Positions 49,892-60,689 of a stretch of 64,000 nucleotides of DNA are shown in pieces. Below the pieces are notes generated by a model. It saw only the letters and a program-made list of their open reading frames with translations. It had not been told where the DNA came from and ran no database searches. The position numbers and the translations under genes are program-made. The number at the start of each line of letters is the position of its first letter. Positions within the stretch are counted from its first letter, which is position 1. This DNA comes from Verrucomicrobiia bacterium (GTDB lineage: Bacteria > Verrucomicrobiota > Verrucomicrobiia > Palsa-1439): positions 83,804 through 147,803 of the forward strand of contig JAJVHY010000024.1 in NCBI GenBank assembly GCA_022072455.1. Reading direction: 5' to 3'.

Positions 49892-52642
49892 TTACCGGTT
49901 GTCCGCGTATTCTTCCAGCGGAGCACACGAACAAACCAGATTCCGGTCACCGTACACATTGTCCACCCGCCCGACGGCCGGCCAGAATTTATTTTCGCGT
50001 TGCCACGGTAACGGAAAGGCAGCCACCTCTCGCGGGTAGGGAAGCTCCCATTTGTCGGCGACTACGACTCGGGCAGTGTGTGGCGCATTTTTCAGTACTG
50101 CCGGCGTGGACGCGATCTCGGCGTGGATGGAAATCAGCGCCTCACAAAATCGGTCCAATTCGGCTTTCGACTCACTTTCCGTCGGTTCGACCATCAATGT
50201 CCCCGCGACCGGCCACGACATGGTCGGCGCGTGATAACCATAGTCCATCAACCGTTTGGCAATGTCCTCCACCTCGATGCCGCTCGCGGTTTTGAATTGC
50301 CGGCAATCCAAAATGCACTCGTGCGCCACGAGATTGCCGTGCCCCTTGTACAGCGTCGGGAAACAGCCGGCCAACCGCTGGGAAACATAGTTGGCATTCA
50401 AAATGGCGACCTTTGTGGCGGCAGTGAGCCCGGCCCCGCCCATCATCCGGATGTACATCCAGGAAATCACGAGAATGCTCGCGCTCCCCCACGGGGCCGC
50501 CGCGACCGGGCCGATCGGTGCTTCACCGCCGAGATTCACGACTGAATGACCCGGCAAATAATCCACCAGATGTTCCGCCACGCCAATCGGCCCCATACCA
50601 GGGCCGCCACCGCCATGCGGAATGCAGAACGTCTTGTGCAAATTCAAATGGCAAACATCCGCCCCAATCTGGCCGGGACTCGTCAGCCCGACTTGCGCGT
50701 TCATGTTGGCTCCATCCATGTAAACCTGACCGCCGTGCTGGTGAATGACGGCGCAGATTTCCCGGATGCTCTCCTCGAAAACGCCATGGGTGGAGGGATA
50801 GGTGACCATCAACGCCGCGAGGTTATCGGCATGCTGCGTCGCCTTCGCCCGCAAATCCGTCACGTCAATATTACCGGCGGTGTCGCACGCGACCGGTACG
50901 ACTTTCCAGCCGGCCATTGCTGCGCTGGCGGGATTGGTGCCGTGAGCGGAAAGGGGAATGAGACAAATGTTCCGGTGTCCGTGGCCGCGCTCGAGGTGGT
51001 ACCGGCGGATGACGAGCAGGCCGGCGTATTCACCCTGTGACCCGGCGTTCGGCTGCAACGACACCCCCGCAAAGCCAGTAATCTCGGCCAGCCAGTTTTC
51101 GAGTTGGCGGAAGAGAGTCTGATAACCGGCGGTCTGGTCGAGTGGCGCGAACGGATGCAGCTTGCCGACTTCTGGCCAGGTGACCGGGAACATTTCCGCC
51201 GTCGCGTTCAACTTCATCGTGCATGATCCGAGCGGGATCATAGAATGACAGAGCGACAAGTCGCGCGCTTCGAGGCGTTTGATGTACCGGAGCATCTCAT
51301 GCTCGGTGTGGTACGCGTTGAAAACTTTCGCTGTCAGAAACGGTGAGTTGCGCCGGGGTAATGATGAATCGCTTGGCGTTATGTCTTCGGTCCCGCCAAA
51401 GAGTGCCAAGTCGGTTTCCGTGGTGGTCTCGTCGAGGCTGACGCCGTAGGTGCCGTCGCCAAAGTTGCGAACGTTCACGCCAGCCGGTGGCGTGCCGCGA
51501 ATGCGAAGCGTATCAAAGAACGGCTCGGTGCCGACGCGTTCGACCTTCCCGGCAAGTTGGCGCACAAGATCGTGGATGCGCTGGGCGATGCGTTTCAACC
51601 CGGTGGGCCCGTGATAAACGGCATACATCGCGGCCATGACGGCGAGCAGCACTTGGGCCGTGCAGATGTTGCTGGTGGCTTTGTCGCGGCGGATGTGTTG
51701 TTCGCGAGTTTGCAGAGCAAGCCGCAAGGCCGGGTGGCCTTGTGCGTCTTTGGATACGCCGATGAGGCGGCCCGGCATGTGCCGTTTGTAGGCGTCGCGC
51801 GTCGCAAAAAAGCCGGCATGCGGCCCACCATATCCCAGCGGGACGCCGAAGCGTTGTGCGCTGCCGATTGCCACATCCGCGCCAAATTCGCCGGGCGGTT
51901 TCAAGAGTGTGAGTGCGAGTAAATCAGTAGCAACGCAAACCAAAGCCGAGTGCTGATGTGCCTCCGCGCTGATCGCGGCATAGTCAAAAATCGCGCCATC
52001 GGTGGCCGGGTATTGGAGCAGGATGCCGAAAACGGAACCAGACAGCGGATATTGCCGGTGGTCACCGATGACAACCTGCACTCCGAGAGGCTCCGCGCGG
52101 GTTTGCACGACAGCAATCGTCTGGGGATGACACAACTCAGAGACGAAGAAAACGTTGGCGGCGTCATTTTTGCGGACAGCCAGCGCGAGGTGCATGGCTT
52201 CGGCGGCCGCCGTGGCCTCATCGAGCAGAGAAGCGTTGGCGATGTCGAGCGCGGTCAAGTCCATGACCATCTGCTGGAAGTTCAAGAGTGCTTCCATCCG
52301 TCCTTGCGAAATTTCGGCTTGGTAGGGGGTGTACGCAGTGTACCAGCCGGGATTCTCGAGGATATTGCGCTGAATGACCGGTGGCGTGATGCAATCGTAG
52401 TAACCCATTCCGATGAACGACCGGCAAACTTTGTTCGCCGCCATCATCCTTTTCAGCTCAGTAAGCGCGGCTTCTTCGGTCGTGGCTGCTGGCAGATTTA
52501 AGGGCTGAGTCAGACGTATTTGCGGTGGAACGGCGGCGTCCACCAGAGCATCAAGTGACGAGAAGCCGATGGTGGACAACATCGTTTCATGGTCTTCCGC
52601 TGCGCCGAGATGCCGGCGCACGAACGTATCAGGGGCGTGCAT
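49892..52642 (-). CDS. gcvP: Glycine dehydrogenase (decarboxylating), P-protein
   Basis: A full-length single-chain P-protein of 916 residues. It decarboxylates glycine and passes the aminomethyl group to GcvH. The PLP lysine lies in [40 protein letters not shown] is in the N-terminal half, and [14 protein letters not shown] and [18 protein letters not shown] are further landmarks. It is the last gene of gcvTHP. Confidence 0.96.
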   Translation of the reverse strand: MHAPDTFVRRHLGAAEDHETMLSTIGFSSLDALVDAAVPPQIRLTQPLNLPAATTEEAALTELKRMMAANKVCRSFIGMGYYDCITPPVIQRNILENPGWYTAYTPYQAEISQGRMEALLNFQQMVMDLTALDIANASLLDEATAAAEAMHLALAVRKNDAANVFFVSELCHPQTIAVVQTRAEPLGVQVVIGDHRQYPLSGSVFGILLQYPATDGAIFDYAAISAEAHQHSALVCVATDLLALTLLKPPGEFGADVAIGSAQRFGVPLGYGGPHAGFFATRDAYKRHMPGRLIGVSKDAQGHPALRLALQTREQHIRRDKATSNICTAQVLLAVMAAMYAVYHGPTGLKRIAQRIHDLVRQLAGKVERVGTEPFFDTLRIRGTPPAGVNVRNFGDGTYGVSLDETTTETDLALFGGTEDITPSDSSLPRRNSPFLTAKVFNAYHTEHEMLRYIKRLEARDLSLCHSMIPLGSCTMKLNATAEMFPVTWPEVGKLHPFAPLDQTAGYQTLFRQLENWLAEITGFAGVSLQPNAGSQGEYAGLLVIRRYHLERGHGHRNICLIPLSAHGTNPASAAMAGWKVVPVACDTAGNIDVTDLRAKATQHADNLAALMVTYPSTHGVFEESIREICAVIHQHGGQVYMDGANMNAQVGLTSPGQIGADVCHLNLHKTFCIPHGGGGPGMGPIGVAEHLVDYLPGHSVVNLGGEAPIGPVAAAPWGSASILVISWMYIRMMGGAGLTAATKVAILNANYVSQRLAGCFPTLYKGHGNLVAHECILDCRQFKTASGIEVEDIAKRLMDYGYHAPTMSWPVAGTLMVEPTESESKAELDRFCEALISIHAEIASTPAVLKNAPHTARVVVADKWELPYPREVAAFPLPWQRENKFWPAVGRVDNVYGDRNLVCSCAPLEEYADNR

Positions 52643-52648
52643 GGAAAA

Positions 52649-53029
52649 CTAGGCACCAATGTGGTGGGCGTAATCGCTCGGTGACAGCATGTCGTTGACT
52701 TCGGCCGGGTCGCTCACCTTGATCTTGAACATCCAACCCTTGCCGAATGGGTCTTGGTTCACGAGTTCGGGCGCGCTGGTAAGTTCGTCATTGATCGCCA
52801 CGACATCGCCGCTGACCGGCGCGTAGATGTCGCTGGCAGCCTTGACACTTTCAACGACGGCGCATTCCTTGCCGGCTTCGACGCGGTCGCCAACTGCCGG
52901 CAACTCGACGTAGACGATGTCGGTCAATTCATGTTGCGCGTGGTCGGTGATGCCGACGACGGCGGTGTCACCCTCGACGCGCACCCATTCGTGGGATTTG
53001 GCATACCGGAGATTTTGTGGAACACTCAT
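52649..53029 (-). CDS. gcvH: Glycine cleavage system H protein
   Basis: A 126-residue lipoyl carrier. The lipoylated Lys is in [17 protein letters not shown], preceded by YVELPAVGD. The start overlaps the gcvT stop by four bases (ATGA). Confidence 0.96.
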   Translation of the reverse strand: MSVPQNLRYAKSHEWVRVEGDTAVVGITDHAQHELTDIVYVELPAVGDRVEAGKECAVVESVKAASDIYAPVSGDVVAINDELTSAPELVNQDPFGKGWMFKIKVSDPAEVNDMLSPSDYAHHIGA

Positions 53030-54096
53030 TGGCCTCGCTTGTAAAGTGGTTTTTTCTCAATCGTTGCCGGGAACAGTTTCCCGCGCACTTCAATTTCAAT
53101 CGGCATCCCAACCTCCGCACTGACGGTTTCGACATACCCCAAGCCAATGCCGCAGTGCAACGTCGGTGATTGGGTGCCGCTGGTGACTTCGCCGACGGGG
53201 CGCCCGCCCGCTCGGATCAGGTAATGGCTGCGGGGTGGGGGGCATTTCCCCGGTGCCATCTTAAACGCCACGAGTTTTCGCGCAACGCCTTTTTCGTTCA
53301 TCGCAGTGCGCCCGATGAACTCGCCTTTGTCGAGTGCCACAAACCGCTTCAAGCCTGCTTCCAGCGGCGTGGTCTGTTCCGTGAGGTCGTTCCCGTGCAG
53401 CGGCAGACAGGCTTCCAGCCGTAACGTATCGCGCGCGCCCAACCCGCACGGCATAATTCCGAATTCGGCGCCAAACTCCAAAAATTCATTCCACAACTCT
53501 TCTGCGTCCGCGCTGGCGCAGAGAATCTCGAACCCATCCTCGCCGGTATAACCCGTCCGCGCCACCCAGCAGAGGCAGCCGAACACGCTTTCCCGTTCGA
53601 TGTTGAACGATGGTAAGGCCGCCGAGTTTTCGAGAAACTTTTTCGCAAGCGGTCCCTGCAATGCCAGTGCGGCCGTGCGGTCGCTTTGGTCGTCCACAGT
53701 TACCCCCTGCTGCTCCAGCCAGGCGCGATCCTTGGCGATGTTCGATGCGTTGACGACCAGCAAAAACTTGTCTGCTTCAATCCGGTACGCAATCAAATCG
53801 TCCACCACTCCGCCGGCGGCGTTGCAGAGCAACGTATAGTGCCCCTGACCGACAGCGAGTTTGCGAAGGTCGTTTGTGAAAAGTTGGTTGAGTCGATTGC
53901 TGCCGGTGACGATGAACTCGCCCATGTGCGAAATATCGAACAAGCCCACGCGTTGCCGGACGCTGTGATGCTCTTCGAGGATGCCGCGGTATTGAACAGG
54001 CATTTCCCAGCCGCCAAACGGCACGAGCTTGGCGCCCGCCGCGACATGCGCGGCGTAAAGAGGGGTACGACGAAGAGTTTCACCGGAACTCACCAT
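53026..54096 (-). CDS. gcvT: Aminomethyltransferase (glycine cleavage T protein)
   Basis: A 356-residue folate-dependent enzyme from ATG 54096. [20 protein letters not shown] and FDISHMGEF lie near the start, [10 protein letters not shown] marks the catalytic Asp, and [13 protein letters not shown] and [20 protein letters not shown] follow. The 39-residue extension of the longer frame is not credible. A well-formed promoter ends right at this ATG, and no glycine riboswitch fits in the space available. Confidence 0.95.
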   Translation of the reverse strand: MVSSGETLRRTPLYAAHVAAGAKLVPFGGWEMPVQYRGILEEHHSVRQRVGLFDISHMGEFIVTGSNRLNQLFTNDLRKLAVGQGHYTLLCNAAGGVVDDLIAYRIEADKFLLVVNASNIAKDRAWLEQQGVTVDDQSDRTAALALQGPLAKKFLENSAALPSFNIERESVFGCLCWVARTGYTGEDGFEILCASADAEELWNEFLEFGAEFGIMPCGLGARDTLRLEACLPLHGNDLTEQTTPLEAGLKRFVALDKGEFIGRTAMNEKGVARKLVAFKMAPGKCPPPRSHYLIRAGGRPVGEVTSGTQSPTLHCGIGLGYVETVSAEVGMPIEIEVRGKLFPATIEKKPLYKRGQ

Positions 54097-54103
54097 GCGC
54101 GGC

Positions 54104-54132
54104 AGACTAGCGACCGCCGCGAGGCGTGTCAA
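54104..54132 (-). promoter_or_regulatory. Candidate gcvTHP promoter (near-leaderless)
   Basis: On the minus strand TTGACA (54132-54127) and TAGTCT (54109-54104) have a 17-base spacer. Transcription would begin at about 54097, directly next to the gcvT ATG at 54096. Confidence 0.5.
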
Positions 54133-54165
54133 AACCAAACACCAGCAGCCCGCCGGGAAAAGGCG

Positions 54166-54195
54166 TTCGACTTGCCGGCGGAGGTTCGTTAATAA
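54166..54195 (+). promoter_or_regulatory. Candidate promoter of the sensor kinase gene
   Basis: TTCGAC (54166-54171) and TAATAA (54190-54195) with an 18-base spacer. The start would fall within a few bases of ATG 54204, and no ribosome-binding site is seen. Confidence 0.35.
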
Positions 54196-54203
54196 TTTAG
54201 CGT

Positions 54204-56816
54204 ATGCTCGCAACTTCGCACCATGTCCTCCGGTTCTGGTTGGGCTTGTTTCTCGCCGGTAGCGCCTGGGCGAATGAGGTCAGTTTGCTGAACGACTTTT
54301 CGCTGCGGCGCTGGATGGTTGAAGAGGGGTTGCCGGAGAGTGTGATCACCGGGATTCATCAGGGAGAGGACGGTTTTTTGTGGTGTATGACGCCCCGCCA
54401 TACCGTGCGGTTCGATGGGCTGGAATTTGTGGCGGTCGTGCCGGAGCCAGCGGTGCAGGCTGCGTTGCAGCGGCGCCTGGCGTTGGCCACGGCGGTTGAA
54501 TTGCCGGCGGGGATTGCGCATGTCGATGTCGAGCAGGTCGCAGTCGGCGCGGACGGAGTAACGTGGATTACCGTGAAGGGAGAACTGTATCGCCGGCAGG
54601 CGGGCCAGTGGGGACGGATTGAATGGCCGGCACAAGCAGCGTCGGCGACCGCGTTACACGCGGATGCGACAGGCGCGCTGTGGTTGGGGACAGTGGACGG
54701 GGTGTACCGGTGGTCGGGCGGGAGATGGGAGTCGTTGACGCAACGGGACGGGTTGTTGCCCTGGGACGTGCGTTGTCTGGCGGAGGATCGGGAGGGCAAC
54801 ATCTGGGTGGGGACGACCGGGGGCTTGTTGCGGTTACGCGCCAAGTTGCTGGAGGTTTTTCGGACCGGTCTGCCGACCGGGGATGAGGTGATTTCGGCGT
54901 TGTTGGTGGAATCGCGATCGAATTTTTGGGTGGGAGTGGCCGGGTCGGGGCTGGCGCAGGGGCCACCGGAGTCGTTGCGGCCGGTCCGGTTGGCAGGGCT
55001 GCCGGAGCCGGTGACGGTTTCGACGTTGCGCCGGACGCGGGCAGGGACATTGTGGATTGGGACACAGGGAAATGGGTTGTGGCGTTGGCGGGCGACTGGG
55101 CCGGCAGAGCGGGTTGGTGAGGCGCGTGGGATTAGCGCGTTGTTGGAGGACCGCTCCGGGCATTTGTGGGTGGGGACGTGGGAAGGCTTGATGCGCTTGG
55201 ATGATGCGGGGAAGCTGGTGCCGCTCGAAGGCGAGTTGCCGGCGGAGGTGGTGACGGCGTTGTGCGAGGATCGGGCGGGGCAATTGTGGGTGGGATTTCA
55301 AGGGGCGGGGTTGTTGTGCCGGCAGGTGGATGGGGGAATGCGTTGGTTTCGAACAGGGGATGGTTTGCCGGCGGATTCAATTCGGGCCCTGCTGGAGGAC
55401 ACGACCGGCTCGCTCTGGGTGGGCACGACCACCGGGCTGGGACTGTTGCGGGAGGGGAAATGGCACCGGTTCACGGTCAAGAATGGATTACCGGCGAGCG
55501 CGATTCTGCAGATTGTGGAAGATGATCTTGGTTTTCTGTGGCTGGGGACGCGGCGGGGGATTGTGCGGGTCAAGAAGTCGTTGTTCGCCGAGGTGGCGGC
55601 CGGGCAAAAGTTGCTGTTGCCGTTACGGTCGTTTGGGGTGGGTGCCGGGATGGTCGAGGAGGAATGTTCTGGCGGGTTGGGCGCGCTCGTCGCCAAGACG
55701 GCGGATGGCCGGTTGTGGTTTCCGACCATGCATGGAGTCGTGATGGTTGATCCACAGGATATCTTTGTGACGCCGGTGACGCCGACGGTGCAGATTGATG
55801 AGGTGCGGGCGGCCGGGCGGCAGGTGACGGACACGCGGTTGCCGGTGGGCGCGCGAGATGTGGAGTTTGAATTCACTACGCCGGTGTTGACGGTGCCGAG
55901 CCGGCCTCATTTTCGCTACCGGCTGGAAGGATTCGACGCGGATTGGTCGCGGGCCACGACGGAACGGATGGTTCGGTACCCTCGGTTGCCGGCGGGCACG
56001 TATGTGTTCGGGGTCATGGCGCGGGATCGCGACGGTGAGTGGGGGAAACCGGCGACCCGAAGGGTCGTTGTGCCGGCCTTGGTGTGGGAGACGGGATGGT
56101 TTCGTGCGGGGGGTGTGGCGGGCGGGGTTTTGTTGGTGGGTTTTGTTGTGCGCGCGTACGACCGGCGGAAGACCGCCCGGCAACTGGCGGAGTTGGAGCG
56201 ACGGCACGCGCTGGAGAGGGAACGGGCGCGGATTGCCCGGGATATTCATGATGACGTGGGGGCGGGGTTGACTGAGGTGGCGCTCTTGAGTGAATTGGCA
56301 CAGGCTGAACCCGCCGGCAGTGCGGAGCATTTGGAGCGTATTTTTCAGCGGTCGCGGGAGTTGACGCAGTCGCTGGATGAAATCGTGTGGGCGATCAATC
56401 CGCGCAATGACACGTTGGAAGGTTTTTTGGCCTATCTCGGAGATTTTGCGCAGGGTTTTTTAGCGGCGGCGGGGATTGCTTGCCGGTTGGATTTTCCGCG
56501 GGATCCGCCGGTCTTGTCCATCCCAGCCAATTTCCGGCATCAGCTTTGGCTCGCGGTCAAGGAGGCGCTGCACAATATCGTGAAGCACGCGGGGGCGACG
56601 GAGGTGCAGTTGCGGGTGGATTTCCTGCGGGGTGAGTTGTGTGTGACGATCCAGGATAACGGGGTGGGGTTTTCTGAATCGTCCGCGGTAAGCGCCAGTG
56701 GTGATGGGTTGGCGAATCTCGAACTGCGACTGCAGGAGATTGGCGGCCAAGTGCAACGCGCGAGTGCGCCGGAACAAGGGACGCGGCTGCGATTGACGGC
56801 CCGATTGCCTGAATGA
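54204..56816 (+). CDS. Hybrid-less sensor histidine kinase with Reg_prop propellers
   Basis: An 870-residue kinase. A signal peptide (FWLGLFLAGSAWA) is followed by many Reg_prop blades (GNIWVGTTGGLLRL, GHLWVGTWEGLMRL, GQLWVGFQGAGLL) to about residue 500. A Y_Y_Y domain (FRYRLEGFDADWSRAT) and a membrane helix near 635-655 come next. HisKA_3 has its phospho-His near 680 (RDIHDDVGAGLTEVALLSEL), and the HATPase domain shows NGVGF and GDGLANLELRL. It probably senses an extracellular glycan or similar ligand. It overlaps its response regulator by four bases. Confidence 0.92.
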   Translation: MLATSHHVLRFWLGLFLAGSAWANEVSLLNDFSLRRWMVEEGLPESVITGIHQGEDGFLWCMTPRHTVRFDGLEFVAVVPEPAVQAALQRRLALATAVELPAGIAHVDVEQVAVGADGVTWITVKGELYRRQAGQWGRIEWPAQAASATALHADATGALWLGTVDGVYRWSGGRWESLTQRDGLLPWDVRCLAEDREGNIWVGTTGGLLRLRAKLLEVFRTGLPTGDEVISALLVESRSNFWVGVAGSGLAQGPPESLRPVRLAGLPEPVTVSTLRRTRAGTLWIGTQGNGLWRWRATGPAERVGEARGISALLEDRSGHLWVGTWEGLMRLDDAGKLVPLEGELPAEVVTALCEDRAGQLWVGFQGAGLLCRQVDGGMRWFRTGDGLPADSIRALLEDTTGSLWVGTTTGLGLLREGKWHRFTVKNGLPASAILQIVEDDLGFLWLGTRRGIVRVKKSLFAEVAAGQKLLLPLRSFGVGAGMVEEECSGGLGALVAKTADGRLWFPTMHGVVMVDPQDIFVTPVTPTVQIDEVRAAGRQVTDTRLPVGARDVEFEFTTPVLTVPSRPHFRYRLEGFDADWSRATTERMVRYPRLPAGTYVFGVMARDRDGEWGKPATRRVVVPALVWETGWFRAGGVAGGVLLVGFVVRAYDRRKTARQLAELERRHALERERARIARDIHDDVGAGLTEVALLSELAQAEPAGSAEHLERIFQRSRELTQSLDEIVWAINPRNDTLEGFLAYLGDFAQGFLAAAGIACRLDFPRDPPVLSIPANFRHQLWLAVKEALHNIVKHAGATEVQLRVDFLRGELCVTIQDNGVGFSESSAVSASGDGLANLELRLQEIGGQVQRASAPEQGTRLRLTARLPE

Positions 56817-57460
56817 GTATTCGGGTTGCCATCGTTGAAGACGACCCGCAAGTCCGGCGGATGTTGGCGGCCATCATCCGCCGTGCGCCGGATTGCGAGT
56901 GCATCGGCGAATATGCCACGGCGGAAGCCGCGTTGGCCGGGATTCCCGCGCAGGCGCCCCAAGTGGTGCTGATGGACATTGATTTGCCGGGGATGAGTGG
57001 GGTGGAGTGCGTACAGCGGCTGGCGGAAAAATCAGCATCCCTGCAAATTCTCATGTTGACGGTGTACAAGGATACCGACTCGATTTTCAATGCATTGGCG
57101 GCAGGGGCGGCCGGTTACCTTGTGAAGCCGGTTCGCGCGGCGCAATTGGTGGACGCGATTCGGGATGTGTACGGTGGGGGCGCGCCGATGACCAGCGGCA
57201 TTGCACGGAAGGTGGTGCAGATGTTTCAGCAGGGCCGGCCGTCACCGCGGGAGGTGGAGAATCTCTCGCCACGCGAGCAGGAGGTGCTCGACTTGCTGGC
57301 GCAAGGTTATCTTTATAAAGAGATCGCGGAGCGAATCGGCGTTAGTTACGCGACCATTCGCACGCACGTCGAACGCATCTACCATAAACTCCACGTTCGA
57401 TCCCGCGCCCAAGCGGTGGCCCGGTATCTCGGGCGGGCAGCTGACCAAGCGGGTCGGTAG
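56813..57460 (+). CDS. NarL/LuxR-type response regulator
   Basis: A 215-residue partner of the kinase. The receiver domain has the acidic VEDD, phospho-acceptor Asp 55 in VVLMDIDLPG and the Lys in YLVKPVRA. The C-terminal GerE helix-turn-helix is LSPREQEVLDLLAQGYLYKE and TIRTHVERIYHKLHV. It may control the polysaccharide genes that follow, whose first start is 75 bases downstream. Confidence 0.94.
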   Translation: MSIRVAIVEDDPQVRRMLAAIIRRAPDCECIGEYATAEAALAGIPAQAPQVVLMDIDLPGMSGVECVQRLAEKSASLQILMLTVYKDTDSIFNALAAGAAGYLVKPVRAAQLVDAIRDVYGGGAPMTSGIARKVVQMFQQGRPSPREVENLSPREQEVLDLLAQGYLYKEIAERIGVSYATIRTHVERIYHKLHVRSRAQAVARYLGRAADQAGR

Positions 57461-57534
57461 TTTTACCGACTGCCCCCGTTCACCCGAGGGCTGTACGTTC
57501 CGCGCCGCTAGCTGCACAAGAGAGGGAGTTTTCT

Positions 57535-59955
57535 ATGCCGATGGAGTTTCGCGCTCCGAGTGTCATCAGCGACCCGGTCGTGCATCAAACGGTTGCTGCG
57601 CCGAGGACCGCCGGGTGGTTGGCCGCCAGTACGGTGTGGCCGCACTGGGGGCACGCGTTGGCTTTGTTCGGTTTGGTCGTGGCAGTGGTGATCTACTATT
57701 TCGACTATCTGACGGGGGCCGGCCATATTTGGGAGGACGCGCTGGCTTATTACTACCCGGCGGTGAATTATGCTTGCACCGCGCTCGCGAGCGGACGGTT
57801 TCCGTTCTGGTTGCCGGGTTTGCTGAATGGGATCCCCCTCTACACCGATTTTCAAACTTCATTATACTATCCAATTCAGTACCTGCTTGTGTTGTTTGTT
57901 CGGGACGGAGAACTGCCGGTGGTTGTTTACCAGTGGTATCTGGTGGCGCACGTGCTTTTCGGCGGGTTGGGGTTGTATGCGTACGCGGTCAGTCAGCGGT
58001 TGCAGCCGGTCGCGGGTTTGGTGGGGGCGCTGACATTTTGTTTTGCGGGATTTGCGGCATTACAGGTGACGCATGTTACGGCGGTCATGGTGTACTCGTG
58101 GTTGCCCGTGCAACTTTACTTGGTGGATCGGGTGGTGGTTCACCGCCGGCGGATGGATTACGGGGCGTTGATGGCGGCCATTCTGGTAGCGGTGTTTGCC
58201 GGCTTTCCGCAAGTGCTGTTGTACAATTCATATTTCCTGATCGCGTATTGGTTGTATCGCGCTTACACGGTCACCGGGGTGCCTTTCAAACTGAGCTGGC
58301 TGGCGCGCGAGGGGCTCCGGGTGGCAGGAGTGTTTGGTGTGGTCTTGCTGTTGGCCGCCATAGCTGTTTTGCCGACCATCGAACACTGGTCTCTGAGTGA
58401 ACGCCAGACCATGGGATTTTCGGCAGCGGCGGCGCAGTCAATGCCATGGCGCAATCTGATCCAGTTTCTCGTGCCGAACTTCCAGGGATTTAGCGCCCAG
58501 TTTGTTAACACTCCGCACCCGTTTTGGGGTGTCACGCCGGCGGTTGAGGCGGGGGCGATCTCAGGCAGTCCGCTACAGTACTTGGAGTTTGGCGCGTATG
58601 CCGGCCAGTTGGGGTGTCTTGCATTCATTGCGGTCGTTATGGATCGGGCCTTTCGCCGTCAACCACTGGTGCGTTTTTTTGCTGTCACTTGGGTTCTGGC
58701 GTTGTGGTTCATGCTCGGGCGATTTGGTGGGTTGTTTGGGGTGCTCTATGATTATCTGCCCGGCATCGCACTGTTTCGGACACCCGCGCGCATGGCATGT
58801 GTTGTCGGCTGTAGTGCGGCAGTCTTGGCAGCTATTTTAGTCGATGCGGTGTGGAAACGAACTGGGGTTCAGGTCTGGCGAAGTTTGGGAGTCGTGTTCG
58901 GATGCTATGTGGTCATCGGAGGCATTTTATTGGTGGCGGGGGCGCGCCTCTACCCTGAACTACAGGAGCCGGGCGTGGCCGCATTCAGTCGCGCCCAGAC
59001 GGTGACCGGGTTGATCTTGCTGGCGGGGATTGCGGTGTGCTTGCTGACGTTGGTCAAGTCACAGCACTGGCTGCTTCGCATGGTCAGCGGGATCGGTTTG
59101 GCCACGTTGACGTTCAGTGATCTCTACAGCGCCTATGCGTTCTTTCACAGCGGAACCGTGAACCCGACCGAATATCTGAATTTTAACAGCAGTGTGATTA
59201 AGCAGCACCGCATGCATGTCGCACAGGTTGGGCCAATTCGTTTTGCACAGATGGTTGATCAGCGTTACGAACAATTCGTGGTGGACTCCAATGCGGCGCT
59301 GTGGCATCGCGATTTGGAAACCCCCCATGGCTATTTTGACCTCATTCCCCGGCACATCGCGGGGATTCTACGATTGACCAATCACACCGCCGCGCTCGAT
59401 CTGCAAAATGTCGGTACCATGCTGCAGGCGGACGCATCCCGAACAGTAATTTCCGGCAAATGGCGGACTGGTTGGCTGCCGCGGGTGAAGTTTTACAAAG
59501 CCGTCCGGGAGTATGAATCACCGGCGGAGGTGCTGCGGGATTTTGATCGCGGAACCCTCGATTATCACAACATCGCCGCCATTCCGGCTGGTCACTTGCG
59601 CACGCCATTGCCGCCAATGACGACCGACCCCGCCACGTACTCCATCAACATCCTCCCCATTGCGCCCGAGTTGTATCGTGTCAACTACAACGTCAACTCG
59701 CCGGGCTTGCTCTTCATCTCGGAGACCCATTATCCCGGCTGGGAGGCTGTGGATGACCGGGGGCGCACACTTCCAATCGTGCCGACGTTCACGGCATTCA
59801 AGGGCGTCCACATCGCGGAAGCCGGGCAAGGCGAAATCTGCTTCCGTTTTCGACCGGCCAGTTTCCGCCTTGGTGCGGCGTTGAGCGGAGTGACAGCGTT
59901 GCTGTTGGTGGGTTGGATCATGCTGGGGTGGTGGCGGGAAGGGAGGCTGGCCTAA
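57535..59955 (+). CDS. YfhO-like large membrane protein (GT-C type)
   Basis: An 806-residue polytopic protein with about 12 hydrophobic segments. The luminal loop GHIWEDALAYYYPAVNYACT and FWLPGLLNGIPLYTDFQTSL place an acidic residue where GT-C enzymes carry their catalytic Asp/Glu. The C-terminal 250 residues form a soluble domain (LYRVNYNVNSPGLLFISETH, YPGWEA), as in YfhO proteins. AGAGGGAG lies before the ATG. It is likely to add a sugar to a lipid or polymer on the outer face of the inner membrane. Confidence 0.82.
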   Translation: MPMEFRAPSVISDPVVHQTVAAPRTAGWLAASTVWPHWGHALALFGLVVAVVIYYFDYLTGAGHIWEDALAYYYPAVNYACTALASGRFPFWLPGLLNGIPLYTDFQTSLYYPIQYLLVLFVRDGELPVVVYQWYLVAHVLFGGLGLYAYAVSQRLQPVAGLVGALTFCFAGFAALQVTHVTAVMVYSWLPVQLYLVDRVVVHRRRMDYGALMAAILVAVFAGFPQVLLYNSYFLIAYWLYRAYTVTGVPFKLSWLAREGLRVAGVFGVVLLLAAIAVLPTIEHWSLSERQTMGFSAAAAQSMPWRNLIQFLVPNFQGFSAQFVNTPHPFWGVTPAVEAGAISGSPLQYLEFGAYAGQLGCLAFIAVVMDRAFRRQPLVRFFAVTWVLALWFMLGRFGGLFGVLYDYLPGIALFRTPARMACVVGCSAAVLAAILVDAVWKRTGVQVWRSLGVVFGCYVVIGGILLVAGARLYPELQEPGVAAFSRAQTVTGLILLAGIAVCLLTLVKSQHWLLRMVSGIGLATLTFSDLYSAYAFFHSGTVNPTEYLNFNSSVIKQHRMHVAQVGPIRFAQMVDQRYEQFVVDSNAALWHRDLETPHGYFDLIPRHIAGILRLTNHTAALDLQNVGTMLQADASRTVISGKWRTGWLPRVKFYKAVREYESPAEVLRDFDRGTLDYHNIAAIPAGHLRTPLPPMTTDPATYSINILPIAPELYRVNYNVNSPGLLFISETHYPGWEAVDDRGRTLPIVPTFTAFKGVHIAEAGQGEICFRFRPASFRLGAALSGVTALLLVGWIMLGWWREGRLA

Positions 59956-59957
59956 AT

Positions 59958-60689
59958 ATGGACGACGCCGAATACCATCAACTGGCCGCAGTCGAAGACC
60001 GTCACTGGTGGTGCGTCGGCATGGCCGACATCGCCGCGGATTGGCTACAACGCTGGACCGGTGGGCCACCGGCCCGGCTCTTGGACGCGGGATGTGGCAC
60101 CGGTGGCGCGCGGCGGTGGCTGGGGGCGTTCGGGGCCGTGCATAGTCTCGACCGGCATCCGTTGGCATTGGAGTACGCCAGCCGAAGTGACCGCCACCGG
60201 CTTGTCAGCGGGGATGTGAGCGCACTGCCATTTGCCGCTGACAGCTTCGCGATTGTGACGTCATTCGACGTGCTCTACCACCGCAACGTCACGGACGATT
60301 GGACGGCGCTGCGGGAGTTTGCGCGGGTGTTGCAACCGGGAGGATGGCTACTCGTGAGGGTGCCGGCGTATAACTGGTTGCGTGGCGCGCATGACCGGGC
60401 CGTGCAGACGCGGCACCGGTATAGTCGGCGCGAGTTGCGCACCAAACTGGAGGCGCTGGGGTTTCGGCCGGTGCGGACTAGTTATGTCAATTCGGTACTC
60501 TTCCTGCCGTCGTTACTTTGGCGCTTGGTGCAGGTGCGACGACCGGCGGAGAGCGAGTTGCGTCTGCCGCCGGCCCCGATCAACGCGGCGTTGCAAGCGA
60601 TTCTGGCTCTGGAAAGGTGGTGGTTGCGCCGCGGCGATCTACCGGTCGGTCTGAGTGTGCTGGCTTTGGCGCAAAAGGAATGTCGATGA
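59958..60689 (+). CDS. Class I SAM-dependent methyltransferase
   Basis: A 243-residue protein. LLDAGCGTGGARRWLGAFG is motif I, HSLDRHPLALEYA motif II, and VTSFDVLYHRNVTDDWTALR with VLQPGGWLLVRVPAYNWL follow (Methyltransf_11 type). It sits between the YfhO-like gene and a GT2 gene, so the substrate is probably a lipid-linked sugar or quinone-like lipid. It overlaps the next gene by four bases. Confidence 0.88.
   Translation: MDDAEYHQLAAVEDRHWWCVGMADIAADWLQRWTGGPPARLLDAGCGTGGARRWLGAFGAVHSLDRHPLALEYASRSDRHRLVSGDVSALPFAADSFAIVTSFDVLYHRNVTDDWTALREFARVLQPGGWLLVRVPAYNWLRGAHDRAVQTRHRYSRRELRTKLEALGFRPVRTSYVNSVLFLPSLLWRLVQVRRPAESELRLPPAPINAALQAILALERWWLRRGDLPVGLSVLALAQKECR

Noticed and set aside
54097-54203. 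Glycine riboswitch before gcvT
   Set aside because: The intergenic space is about 107 bases, shared by two divergent promoters, and no tandem aptamer pattern is visible.
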